From the NCBI GenBank assembly GCA_024663395.1, contig JANFAH010000003.1, positions 3,410,001 through 3,474,000 of the forward strand: a stretch of 64,000 nt of DNA, read 5' to 3'. This document shows, piece after piece, positions 1-10,839 of this stretch (position 1 is the first letter of the stretch; the number at the start of each line of letters is the position of its first letter). The notes beneath the pieces are model-generated. The model saw only the letters and a program-made list of their open reading frames with translations. It made no database searches and was not told the origin of the DNA. Both the position numbers and the translations under genes were made by a program. Source of the stretch: Pisolithus tinctorius (taxonomy: Eukaryota; Basidiomycota; Agaricomycetes; Boletales; Pisolithaceae).

Positions 1-1375
1 ACTCGATTGATGGCATTAAAACATGGTGCATCCCTTGTATGGGGTCCGGAGGTAGTAGACAAGGCCATATTGCATGCAGAACGCGTCGTGGACCGTCAGT
101 ACCTCAACATATCATCCCTTTCTCTCCGATTAATTGATTGGTGTCTTCATAGCCGTCACCGGTGTGATCTCATACAATGGCAAGACTCGTGCCATTTTTA
201 CAACACACCCCATTGAGAAACCCTACCTCATTTACCAGATCGGTTCAGCATCTCCAGAGCTCGCCGTACAGGCGGCGAAAACCGTCGTTCAAGACGTATC
301 AGGCGTCGACCTGAACTGCGGTTGTCCCAAACCGTTCAGCACCCACGCTGGCATGGGAGCTGCCCTCCTAACAAACCCTGATCTCCTATGCGACATTCTT
401 ACCGCCCTACGGAGAGAACTCCCACTTCATGTTACAGTTTCAGCAAAGATTCGGCTTCTACCGTCACAGGACGACACGAAGAGACTTGTGGAGCGAATCG
501 TGCGAACTGGCGTAAGTGCACTTACGGTGCATTGCCGAACCCGAAACATGCGGCCAAGAGAAGCTGCGCTTATAGAGAGACTGAGGGAGATAGTAGAGTT
601 CGTGAAAGGTCTGGGCGTAGATATACCAGTCGTGGCCAACGGAGATTGTCAGGGTTGGGAAGATGCGAAGCGGGTGAAAAAAATCACCGGTATGTCTCAT
701 CGAAAGACATCGAAGCAGCAGTTTCACGATTATATCCTTAACATAGGAGCATCTTCCGTAATGATTGCCACTGCTGCAGAAGCAAATCCCTCATGTTTTT
801 CATCCACACCTCTCCAAGACTTGGGGGCAACGCTAATACCCTCATACTTGCGACTTGTAAGCGCCACGATGCAATAATTTCACATCGTTTTTAACAGCTT
901 CCAGTGCAGATATATTGATAATCACTGGGCGTTAACCAAGTTTTGCATCAGCCAGTTCAGAGGCGCCCGCAAAGAGGTCACAAAGGACGAGACAAATGAC
1001 CTCAAGGCTCGGATAATAAAGTCGAAAGGTTTCGACGAACTCACTGATCTCATCGGCAACTCGTCGGGGGAAGCAGATTTCGTTGAGATCGCTGATATTA
1101 TCCGGTCACGACGACCTCGACCGCTTTTGGTAGACTCCGAAGCAGAGAAGACACTGCAGAGTGTGTCACCAGCAACCGAGGAGGGAGGTTCGTCAGACGA
1201 TGATGGCCCATTCGTTGCGACACCACCAGATCGTCCTAATCCGGAACCACCTACGTCACGCGCGCCTCTGGGTCCAAGCTCGGATACCCGAATACCCCTA
1301 CCTGCAATCATTACTGGGAGTGACATGCTTACCCCCACTCCTACTCCAAAGCCTCTTTTTCCATTCGGCTCTTAG
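1..1375 (+). CDS. DUS2: tRNA-dihydrouridine(20) synthase, 5'-truncated
   Basis: FMN-dependent enzyme that reduces uridine to dihydrouridine in the D-loop of tRNA. The start lies upstream of the window; 403 codons are visible. Exons: 1-94, 153-689, 747-856 and 905-1375, which join in frame through canonical introns. The TIM-barrel segment shows the substrate-binding motif DLNCGCPKPFSTHAGMGAAL with the catalytic cysteine, followed by TVHCRTRNMRPRE and PVVANGDCQ, all characteristic of the Dus family. The last exon carries the helical tRNA-binding region and a Pro/Ser/Thr-rich tail ending at 1375. Only the N-terminus is missing, from the window edge. The family call is secure; the DUS2 subtype rests on the overall pattern. 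Confidence 0.9.
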
Positions 1376-1675
1376 TATGTACCTTCGAGAACTACGTCTG
1401 TCGTACGGCGCCCATGATGTTGCACAGGTGTTTCATTATCATTCCATTAATCATCCATTAGATTCGCAATCTAAGCAACTTTCCCTGGAGGGTTGGGGCC
1501 TATCAAAGTAAGGTGTGGAGAGCAGTGCTGATATCATGGTTCTGTCAATCGCAATGGCCAGCTTACAAAGCGGGTTGCCTCATGCGTATGACTTCATAAT
1601 CATATAAATCGGAGGGTTGAAACTTCGAAATGCTGTATCATAACAAGCGGGGACCGCTCAAACCAACTACATAGT
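1376..1675. other. Intergenic, DUS2 to MDR reductase
   Basis: About 300 bases holding the 3' flank of DUS2 and the promoter of the next gene. I see no supported gene or repeat here. Confidence 0.5.
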
Positions 1676-2956
1676 ATGACGACGAGCAGAAATCACACGG
1701 CCATAGCTATTACCGGCAAAGCAATGGTGGAATCCATCCAAATGCCTACGGTGGAACCAAATTCTGGGGAAGTACTGGTTAGCGTGGCTTATAGCACTAT
1801 CGCTGCGCCAGACGTTTACATGGTGGACGGTGCTCTGCCAACCAAACCCGAGGACTATCCTATTCCGCTGGGACTCAATGTCAGCGGAACCGTTCTGGCT
1901 ATCGGAGATGGCGTTCCGAAGCTTAAGATAGGGGATAGGGTGAGTGCACCCCTGGAAGTAGCTACGTACTTGTCGTTCTCATGCTTGCTGCGCCGGTGAC
2001 AGGTATGCGCGTTTACACTGCTGCAGGAAAAGAGCAAGGGTTTGCAGCTGAAAGCTGTCGTCCACCATACCCTTTGTGCAAAAGTTAGTCTTGACAATGC
2101 GTGTCATACAACGAAGAACATAACCTCTTTTGTGATGCAGATCCCAGATAACATGTCACTGAAAGATGCGGTGACCATCCCAGACAACTTTGTTACCGCG
2201 TTTTACACGATTTTCGACCAACTCGGACTACCTTTTCCACAGCCGTTCCCAGCAACTGCGGCTCCACCGCATGCGGAAGCGCCCATCCTCATCTATGGTG
2301 CAGGATCTACAGCGGGTCAGTATGCCATCCAGGTTCTTAGACTAGCTGGGTACGTCAACGTCATCGCAACGGCTTCTTCCCGCCATCACGAGTATCTTCG
2401 GTCCCTCGGAGCGAAAGACACCGTTGATTACAGGGCGCCTGATATGGCTGACCAAATCATCCGTGTTGCTGGCGGAAAAGTCCAGCTTGTGATGGACTGC
2501 ATCGCCGCGGAAGGAACGATGAAGAAAGTGGCACAGGTTGTCTGCCCCAAAGCTAAGGTCGCACTATTACTACCGATCAAGGAGGGGGAATCGTTGGTCC
2601 CAGAAAGTGGAAAAATGTGGATGGCGGTTCCCCCTAGCAGAAATCCATTTGGTGAAGACGTTAAAGTTATCGGTGTGAGAACATTCCTCTACCAAGACGT
2701 GAGTGCCTCGTCCGTCGTTGATCTTGAGCAAGGAACTCGAGCTTATTACCCCTTAACTCGGGAACTCCAGAACGAGTACATGAAGAACAATTTGATGCCT
2801 GAGATACTTCCGTATTTGCTGAAGGAGAACTTGATAAAACCAAGCCCGATTCGTATGTTCAATCAAGGCACATTCCTAGAAAGGACACTCGCGGCCTTGG
2901 ATTTGGTTCGTAGTGGGAAAGTGAGCGGTGAGAAAGTGGTCATTCAAGTGGCCTAA
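1676..2956 (+). CDS. MDR-superfamily NAD(P)H-dependent enoyl/quinone reductase-like protein
   Basis: Medium-chain dehydrogenase/reductase without the structural zinc lobe, of the ToxD/trans-enoyl reductase type common in fungi. Exons 1676-1939, 2003-2083 and 2141-2956 give 386 residues. The N-terminal GroES-like part contains the GLNVSGTVLAIGDGV and KIGDRV motifs. The cofactor domain has the nucleotide-binding signature ILIYGAGSTAGQYAIQ. The short middle exon aligns to the usual segment before the IPDN motif. The likely reaction is NADPH-dependent reduction of an activated double bond, but the substrate cannot be read from sequence. It could serve secondary metabolism or carbonyl detoxification; no polyketide synthase is nearby. 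Confidence 0.82.
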
Positions 2957-3699
2957 GTCGTGAAGGGTAATTGACCTGTACCTTGGAGCTCAGCGAGATA
3001 ACCATAACCATGTGATCACAGATATGTAACATAACAATAGTCTCGCAAAGTCATCGATCGTGTTTCTTTTGAGTTGCCGGCTCATATCTGGTACCGAGTA
3101 AGCGGCATCCCTGAGTCACCGCGTTCTTGAGAAAATGCAGATCTGGGTTTGTCTGACAGGAGCAAACATGAACACATCGGCTTTGGCAGTCTGGCGCGAC
3201 GACATCGCCGCGCGCATTGCCCGATTTGCACGAGAATGTCAGCTATGTGAATGTCGAAGAGGTATGACGCCATGTGCAAATGCAGGCGCAGCTGTGCCAG
3301 TGAACGAGCTAGACTCGCCTTGCCGACCAGACTTCTACATAGAAGTGTTGACCTGGGTACAAGCCTGAAGAAGAAGAGAACTTCGAGGTAGAAAAGGTGT
3401 ATGGAAAAGGATATGCATATTTAGGCCCAATTTAAAGATCCAATGGTACATGTATAAGCCAGCTCCGGGACATTTATCACAAATCGCATATCAAACAATC
3501 ATGTTGCTGAGTAACGACAACCCGCCAACCAACGCTCACTCTGTACGTAAAAATGTCAATGTGTAATCGCAGGGTCACGCTGATAGTACACGTGTACGCA
3601 AGAGTAGTCGATATGTGGGTGAGGATGGGTGCGTCCAACGTATTCCGAGGGACATTAAGACCAGCATGGTGGGGTTTCTTACATAAATGAAACTTACCT
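2957..3699. other. Intergenic, downstream of MDR reductase
   Basis: I see no supported gene. A 77-residue Cys-containing open frame on the + strand at 3135-3368 lacks introns and recognisable domains and is probably fortuitous. Confidence 0.4.
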
Positions 3700-4250
3700 T
3701 CGGAGTGGTGACTCGTGACAGCAACAACGCTAGTGTGCCTTGACCAACGGTTGCATCAGGGTTCAGACTGGGTTCAGTTGTCAACGGAATTGCCTTTTCC
3801 GGAGGGCGGTGGTCAAGGCTTGAATCAGCTTCAGGATCGGGTATCATCCCTACAATTGCCGAGAAGCCATCAGACCGATCCTGAACGAGCTTTTGCGTTT
3901 CGGTTGAAAAAGGCACACAGCAGGCATGGGGTGAGAGGAGTAAGCAAAGAAAGCAATGGGTGCCTTGCGGCGATAACGTTGGCACCGAAGGCTCGGAGTG
4001 TTCGTTGATCTATGAGGATTCCCAAGTATGGAAGCCTTGAGCTGGATGACAATATCGTTGACAATGACGAGTTCGCTATTAGCGGTGACGTCCGCGGGTG
4101 GGTATACATACCCGAAAACCTGCGCGCGCAGGTCCGCAGCTTGAATCCAATGGCACCAACTATCCGTAGCGACGTGATGTGCAACGGGTGCATTGCCAGC
4201 GGCGATGCTGATGATCGATGAGACTTGGAGACATTATAGTGTTGGAAAGC
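3700..4250 (-). pseudogene. Possible minus-strand gene or gene remnant, unrecognised
   Basis: On the minus strand two adjoining frames look protein-like. One (about 4245-3990) includes AADLRAQVFGYVYPPADV and NSELVIVNDIVIQLKAS. A second (about 3985-3700) includes SSLDHRPPEKAIPL and ends at a strong donor, AAG followed by gtaagt. The two frames cannot be joined cleanly with splice sites I can see, and no start codon with context is evident. I do not recognise the family. It may be a decayed gene, part of a gene with several undetected introns, or chance; the + strand also has an open frame over the same bases. Confidence 0.2.
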
Positions 4251-4576
4251 AGCGCCCGAAAGTTCCGGGGCGACCAATCGGAGCAGCGCGACCCATGACA
4301 AAAGGGAAAACGCAATCACGGGGTTCGAGAAGATAGATTTCTACGTCGAAAGCTTCTGGTTATTATCGACTTTCTGCTAGAAGACGGTGATCGTGTGGAC
4401 CCCGTGTCTCGCAGATGCTCATCCACCAAGCTAGTAGACAAAAGGAACTCGAAGAGTTGAGTGAATTTGAGTGGTCCACGTGGGAGGCCTAAGCCGGCCC
4501 GATTAGGAAGTAGTTGTCCGGCCCCGTTATAGCACCTTGTTGGCAGCGTTTCTCTGTCGTCGAATTCCCTGGGTCA

Positions 4577-4582
4577 TATAAA
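4577..4582 (+). promoter_or_regulatory. TATA-like element upstream of the G-alpha gene
   Basis: A catataaag block lies about 75 bases before the ATG at 4653, a suitable distance for a fungal TATA box given a short 5' leader. Confidence 0.4.
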
Positions 4583-4652
4583 GTTTTTTGTTCCCAAGGC
4601 CGGGGAGCCGCCAGCTCTCGCCTTCCTCCTCTTATCGCCATCATCGTCGCGC

Positions 4653-6999
4653 ATGTCGTCCTCGCCGTGTACAGCGACCGCGACAATGACGGTGATGATG
4701 CCCCTAGAACCAAACAGACGCCGGTCCCTCTCTGACCCACTGGCCGCCGCCATCCAACCTCCAGAAGATGAATCACCTGCAGATCGCCACCGGAGACTTC
4801 AAGCAGAACACGAGGCAAAACTGGTCAGCGATCGCATCGACGAGATGCTCAGGGAGGAGAAGAAGGAGAAGCGAATGAAGCCAGAAGTCAAGATACTTCT
4901 CCTAGGGCAGAGCGAGAGTGGCAAGAGCACGACGCTCAAGCGTAAGTAGTCGCTGCCTTGTCATGCATTTTATCTACTCTTCGCAATATACTTCCCTTTA
5001 TTTCACAAAATAGGTATACTTCGGTAGATCTACAGCTTCTTGCTTTTTTCCTGTTTATCATCGTATCATGGGATCTTGTGCGCATGAAAGTTACTCCACC
5101 AGTCCTTCGCCCGTAACATACTTGCAGACACTGACAATCCGTCCGCAGAGTTCCAGCTGATGCATGCACCTGCGGCCTTCCGTGCCGATCGCCTTGCATG
5201 GCGCGCAGTCGTCTACCTCAATCTTGTTCGGTCTATCCTCAGGTATTCCATCCGTTTATTTAATCGCCTATTGGTAACTGCAACCTTCTATCAGAATACT
5301 TGACGCAGTTTCTCCGGATGCAGATCCTGATGGCGACGGGGTCGATTTGTGGCCCGTGGCTTCCAACCGCAAGTTTGGTACCCGGGTAGCGAAATACGAA
5401 CAATACCGAAGGGCGCTGGAGCCTTTGCGAGAGCTGGAGGAACATCTAATTCGCATGCTTTCTGCGCCTGACGAAGTCGAACCCGTCCGTATAACACCCT
5501 CAAAGCCTGATTGGAACTTGCACAATATTACTTCTGTAAGCCTCCCTCCGTCAACTTCAAATAGCCGTCGCCCCTCTCCTGTCATCACCATTCCACATCG
5601 CCGAAAAGTGTCCTCTCCATTCACCCCCACCTCCCCGAGCACCGCTCAAAGTCTCCCATCACCAGGCGGATCCAGTAGTAGTTCTTCAAAGTCCAAGCCT
5701 ACTGAAGTCAGCGTTCACACTACTTCCAACTGGAAGAAAGCGTTTAGTCTCACTAATAAAATCAAGAGCACCAAAAGCGCTCATACGAACGAGATTGAGG
5801 GGTGGTGGGACGATCCATCAGATCCTGTCCATGTAATCAACGCATGTGGTCCAGCAATGTTGGGTCTTTGGAAAGATCCTAACGTCAAACAAAGGCTCCG
5901 AGAGCTTAGACTAAGAGTAGAGGAAAGCAGTGGATTGTAAGTAATGGCATCCTTGTTATTTTATTTCGCGTGCTCACCCGTGCCAGCTTCCTGGATGAAA
6001 TTTCACGTATCACTGCCCTTCGATACTTCCCAACTGACCGTGAGTGCTCGTCATTTTTTTTTCTCACTCACTAGCTGAACAACCATATTCAGAGGATGTA
6101 TTAAAAGCACGCCTCAAAACACTGGGCGTTGTAGAACATTCATTCTCTATCCCCGATTCTAACCGTAGAACTATCGAATGGAAAATCTATGATGTCGGCG
6201 GTGCCCGGAATCAGCGTTCTGCCTGGGCGCCCTACTTCGATGATGGTAGAAATTTCCATAGTCATTAACATTCATTGCTGATGTCTATATACAGTAAATG
6301 CTATAATATTTTTGGCACCCATATCGGCTTTTGACCAGGTGTTGGCTGAGGTACGCGTTATAGATTGTAGGAACTCCCGTCCCACGAACAATTAACAAAA
6401 TAACTAGGACGCCCGTGTCAACAGACTGGAAGATTCGTTTCAGTTGTGGAAGTCGCTCGTTTCCAACAAACTACTGACTAATGTCAGCATCATACTTTTC
6501 CTGAACAAAATTGATTTGCTGCAGGTGAGCACCATTCCCCTTCCACACTTACCGCTCACCGAACGATGGAATCGCGTGCGTCAGGCCAAGCTCAGGAGTG
6601 GCGTGCGCCTTCGTGATCATATGCCACATTATGGCGATAGGCCTAATGACTACGATAGCGTGTCCAAATGTTTGTTTGATAATTTGTCTGGTGTACATGA
6701 TCACTGATGGAATCTTACAGATTTCTATAACAAATTCGGAGCAGTACACCAAGAGTTTTCCGCTCACAAAGCAAGGGAACTCAAAAGTAAGATTCCCACG
6801 GTGAAGGTGTATAAGTTGTCTGACGCCGTACGTAGTTCATTTCACCTCCGTCACCGATACTAGGCGGACGGCTACTATAATGAAAAACGGTGAGTGTATA
6901 CATCATACTTGGCTTGGAGGCTCCAGCTTACTGTGTTCCCATTTTATAGTCCGAGATATTATCATTGCAACCAACCTAAAGAGTCTCCAGTTGATGTAG
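4653..6999 (+). CDS. Divergent heterotrimeric G-protein alpha subunit with enlarged helical domain
   Basis: Eleven exons (4653-4941, 5149-5242, 5295-5936, 5987-6039, 6075-6245, 6295-6350, 6408-6524, 6585-6669, 6721-6786, 6836-6889, 6950-6999) sum to exactly 558 codons plus stop. Ordinary G-alpha proteins have about 350 residues. Seen in order: a basic N-terminal helix; the P-loop GQSESGKSTTLK; a long helical domain with a Ser/Pro-rich insert in exon 3; switch II reading DVGGARNQR; the guanine-specificity motif NKID; a TSVTDT motif in place of TCAT; and a VRDIIIATNL C-terminal helix. In canonical G-alpha the residue after DVGG is the catalytic glutamine; here it is alanine (codon 403, bases 6203-6205). 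Neither an N-terminal MGxxxS myristoylation signal nor a C-terminal CaaX-like Cys is visible. This resembles the expanded non-canonical G-alpha families of basidiomycetes. GTP binding looks preserved; GTPase activity is doubtful. Confidence 0.9.
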
Positions 7000-7351
7000 C
7001 ACCAAGTACTCCCATGCTCGCAGACCCTCTGTTTTTCTTCGTCCAATTCGTTCAAACCTGCCTGCTTATACATACTGTACACCGGGAATTTTTAACCATC
7101 ATCAATTTGTTCTAGATACTGTTTCCCTTCATACCTGACTCGCTTGTTCTGTCCTGAACATGCTTCCTCTCCCCTATGTATATCTCACCTTTTAATACCC
7201 TGTCTTCATATTATCTTAGCATAATTAACCCAGCTAATAAGTGGAATCTTATAGGTTGTTGGTAGACTCCGATCATTCCAACTTAGTTGCAAGCATTCCG
7301 GTCGTCAAGATACAGGGTAAGCAGAGGATACAATTCTGAACGTAGACACCA
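7000..7351. other. Convergent 3' intergenic region
   Basis: Short region between the convergent G-alpha and proteasome alpha-5 genes. It is AT- and pyrimidine-rich. I see no gene. Confidence 0.5.
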
Positions 7352-8414
7352 TTACATAGCATCGATAATCTCCTTCAGTCTCACCTCGTCCAGGATTTCA
7401 AATCCTTTCTCGGGCGTGACCTGATGAGGAGGTATATCATCGCGCAATACAGACGAAGGAGTATGAATTCTTACCTGTGCGAGCTGCACATTGTGGTGGT
7501 CTAGTTTCTCTTCCATCACTTGTTTCAGCACCCGAAGCGTCAATTTTTGTGCTTCCAGCAATGTCATTCGCTAATGTGAGTGTAAACGGGCCGTAAAATC
7601 GCACAAAGAAAAGCACGTACCCTGTACCACTTGTCTTGAAGCTCGCTCTGTGCCGCTTCTGAACCTGAACCAATGGCTTTCGCCTCATACCGCATGAACG
7701 TCCCCGATGGATCCGTGTGGTACCTTTACGAAGTCAGCACATAAGTCCAACCCAAGCCTGACTGCAATGCCTACAATTGTGGACCCAGCTCGTCGATACC
7801 AGCGATGAGCAGAGCAACACCAAATGGCCGACTCATCAACGCCTCTTCGTCGTGCACACTCTCACCAAACCGCAGGGCCAAGTCACAAACAGCCTGAGTG
7901 ACGCTCTCTACTTTAATCCGTTCGTCATACGTGAATGCATGGTTCTGCGCGGTGACACGAGCATGGTCGATCATCATCCGCGCGTCGGCCGTAAGCCCAG
8001 ACATAGCACAACCGAGATGAGTGTCTATTTCCATGATCTTCTCAATGGAGCTAGATTCTAATAGGGGCGATTGGACACGCTTTTCGACGGCGAGGACGAC
8101 GCCTTCCTCTGTGCGGACGCCCACAGTTGTAGAACCGAGCTGGCGAGTGACGAGGGCTCAGGTATGCATGGGATCTGGAGTGTGGTGAAGTCGCAGGACT
8201 TACTTTGATGGCTTCGATGGCGTACTCGACTACGGAAGGTTCGTGGAGTCGTCTGTGTGCATAAGAAACGAGATGTACGTACCTTGGAACAGTCGACCCT
8301 CTGGCGAGAAGGTATTAACGCCTCGATCTACGCAGGGGACGGTATCAGACGAACATTATATACCCACGAGTTTTGAAAATCGGTCATACCGTACTCTGAG
8401 CGCGTCAAGAACAT
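7352..8414 (-). CDS. PUP2: 20S proteasome subunit alpha-5
   Basis: Structural alpha-ring subunit of the 20S proteasome. Seven exons on the minus strand (8390-8414, 8283-8327, 8204-8229, 7775-8139, 7621-7723, 7475-7570, 7352-7420) give 242 residues, the normal size. The N-terminus [20 protein letters not shown] followed by [16 protein letters not shown] is the alpha-subunit signature. Further alpha-5 blocks are [43 protein letters not shown] and [11 protein letters not shown]. Three small 5' exons (25, 45 and 26 nt) come first, so an ORF-only caller would miss the true N-terminus. It is divergent from the inositol monophosphatase gene across 337 bases. Confidence 0.95.
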
Positions 8415-8751
8415 GTTGGACTGGAAGGATGCTACTGAGGAATGGATTGATCAATGCTATGTACATGACACGCAAGTCGACGCGCGTCGGCGAAAGTCAG
8501 GAGATGGGAAAGCTTTTCCTTTCTTGGACATCATCGCGGGACTCTGATCAGATGAGTCCGTGCGGAACGACTTGCTTGGGTGTCTTCCATGGTATTGGCT
8601 TTACATAACTGGAACATTTACAATGGAATGGCATTTAGAGGGTTATGGAATGGACTGGACATAATCGCTTCCTACGGGAACTGCAAGCAAGACTTTTGGC
8701 ATTTGTGTAGAATCCACATCCGATCCGCTTCTCCTCACCACAACTCCCATC
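8415..8751. promoter_or_regulatory. Shared divergent promoter region, PUP2 / inositol monophosphatase
   Basis: The 337 bases between two divergent start codons must contain both promoters. I see no clear TATA box or other recognisable element. Confidence 0.5.
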
Positions 8752-10136
8752 ATGAGCAGTCTAGGACACGCAGAACTACGCTCCATCCTTACATTCACCG
8801 TCAATCTTGCACGTACAGCAGGAACTCTCATTCTTGAAGGCTCCCAGGCCATCCAGTCTGCATCAGATGTTAATCAGAAGAAGAACTCAGTCGATCTAGT
8901 CACTGAATACGACGTTGCGGTCGAAAATCTTGTCATGAGCGAGATCAGGAAGGCTTATCCCACCTTTAAGTTGTGAGTGCTGATCTTTGAGTATAAGTAG
9001 ATCCCTGCGGGAGCTCACGGGTGCTTGACCCTTTGCCTCGGCCAGTATCGGCGAAGAGTCATATTCCTCTGGAACGCGGCCGGAGTTGACGGATGAGCCG
9101 ACGTTTTGCGTCGATCCGATAGGTGAGCGCAGACAAGGATCGCCGCTCTGCGTGAGTTTGCTTATACGTCGGCTTCGCAGACGGAACCACAAACTTCGTC
9201 CATGGTGTTCCCCTTGCTTGCATATCGCTGGGCCTCATTTACCAGAAGCGACCGGTTTTAGGGGTCATCTACAACCCCTTCCTCCAGCACTTAGTTCGTG
9301 AGATAACCTTACACGAGTTGCTCCGGGGTCTCATCAAAGAAAAATAGTACACTGGTGTTGAGGGCCAAGGTTCCTTCCTTACCTGCGGCACCGGGTCGCC
9401 CATGAAGCTGCCCCTTGCCAACCCCAAACCTTTACCGTCGCTTTCGAAGGCACTTATAGGTGACGTACTCACCCTTTCTCGATGAGGATCGACAGCTCAT
9501 TCGCATCAGCCGTCGAGTGGGGAGCTGATCGCGGCGTGCCGATAATTACTGCCAAGTCCAACTCTTTCCTTCGCCTCGCCAGCGACCCTAATGACGGCGT
9601 TCCTGGCGGACGAATGTGTCATTCAATTCGTTCGTTGGGAAGCGGTGCGTTGAATATTGCAACAGTCGCACAAGGAAGTTTCGACATGTTTTGGTACGTG
9701 AAGTGGCAACTGGCTGGACATCTTTTATTGAACATCTTCCCCAGGGAAATCGGATGCTGGTAAGTGTTGGATACGCCCTGTTTCCACTAATCGTGATTAT
9801 GAATTGAACATCGTGCGTTCTAGGCCCTGGGATGTCTGTGTAGGTTACTTCGGAGTTTAACTCGCAGACTGTCTTTTTTACATCAATGGGCTCTAGGCGG
9901 GCATCGTCATTGCACAGGAAGCCGGCGGTGTTGTGACCGGCTCACACGCCGCGTTGGCGTCAGCTGTTGCTGATCCTTCCGTAGACCCTTTCAAAGTGAC
10001 TCCGGAGATCCTGACGGGGCGCAAGTACCTGATCATCAGGAAGATTCCTGATACTCCCCAGGAGACAGGTAGGGAAGCTCAACTTCGGATCGCAAAGGAA
10101 TTCTACGAGACCGTCGAGGATTGTGACCCGAAGTAA
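8752..10136 (+). CDS. Inositol-1(or 4)-monophosphatase
   Basis: Mg2+-dependent phosphatase that releases free myo-inositol from inositol monophosphates. Eight exons (8752-8972, 9046-9122, 9181-9293, 9348-9459, 9510-9693, 9745-9759, 9824-9839, 9897-10136) give 325 residues. The metal-binding signatures are intact: IGEES, then [12 protein letters not shown] (split by an intron after DPI) and, near the C-terminus, [19 protein letters not shown]. Exons 6 and 7 are consecutive micro-exons of 15 and 16 nt, and the WPWD block exists only if both are included. Expected in inositol recycling, cytosolic. A related phosphatase of the same superfamily acting on another sugar phosphate is less likely. Confidence 0.93.
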
Positions 10137-10839
10137 GGAAAGGTGCATAGGGAACAGACGGGTAGAATGCAAAACAGTGTACGACGGACACCCGATATAT
10201 TCGCTCGAACGTATCCACAACGGTAGATAATGCGGCGTCGATCTCAGTCAAATGATATCTAGAACTTGTAAATACGATATGAAGGAAGCGAGAAAACAAC
10301 GTAATGTGGGAATGGCGGCCCGAGAGGCTGTCGAAGGTTTCTCTACTTCTTCATCTTCCCTCTTCACATGCTAGCCTCGATTAGCTTCTGCTTTCTGAGC
10401 GACTTTCGTAGTGGGCTCACGCGAGGTTGGCCCGTAGGCTAGGTCGTGGCTCGCTGATGTGTGGCAGTATCACGCCTGCCAGCCCCAGAACTTCGAAATC
10501 GACTATCCATGGTACATTGACGCGTCCATTCATGCAGATCATTCACTGGGGATACACGTACAGTGTCACGGACCACCTGACCGCGATGAGCAGATATGGG
10601 GACTTTTGTTGTGTCGGAACTTCCCATAAGGCTGCGTGGCAGTACCAGTCTGTGCTCAAAAATAGCGACAAGGAGGCTAAACGCGTGGAAAAGGAAAACA
10701 GGAGCTGCGCACGGCCGGCCAGCCGACAGCGCCTTCCCTCGCCCTTTCAGCCTTGCCTGCAGCTTTTCTAACTTCCTACCACGAGCGTTACCCTGGTTTC
10801 GCTGACAAGCTTTGCAGGCCACAGCTGGCAGCAGGTATC
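10137..10839. other. Intergenic / unresolved 5' part of the next gene
   Basis: About 700 bases. An intron-like 3' end (branch-like ctgac, then ttgcag at about 10812-10817) suggests that a first exon of the DUF7137-like gene, possibly with its signal peptide, lies here, but I could not identify it. Confidence 0.4.

Noticed and set aside
3135..3368. 77-residue Cys-containing ORF, possible small secreted protein
   Set aside because: No signal peptide, no even cysteine pattern and no splice support.
4012..4221. + strand 69-residue acidic ORF
   Set aside because: It overlaps the minus-strand candidate, has no splice partners and matches no family I know.
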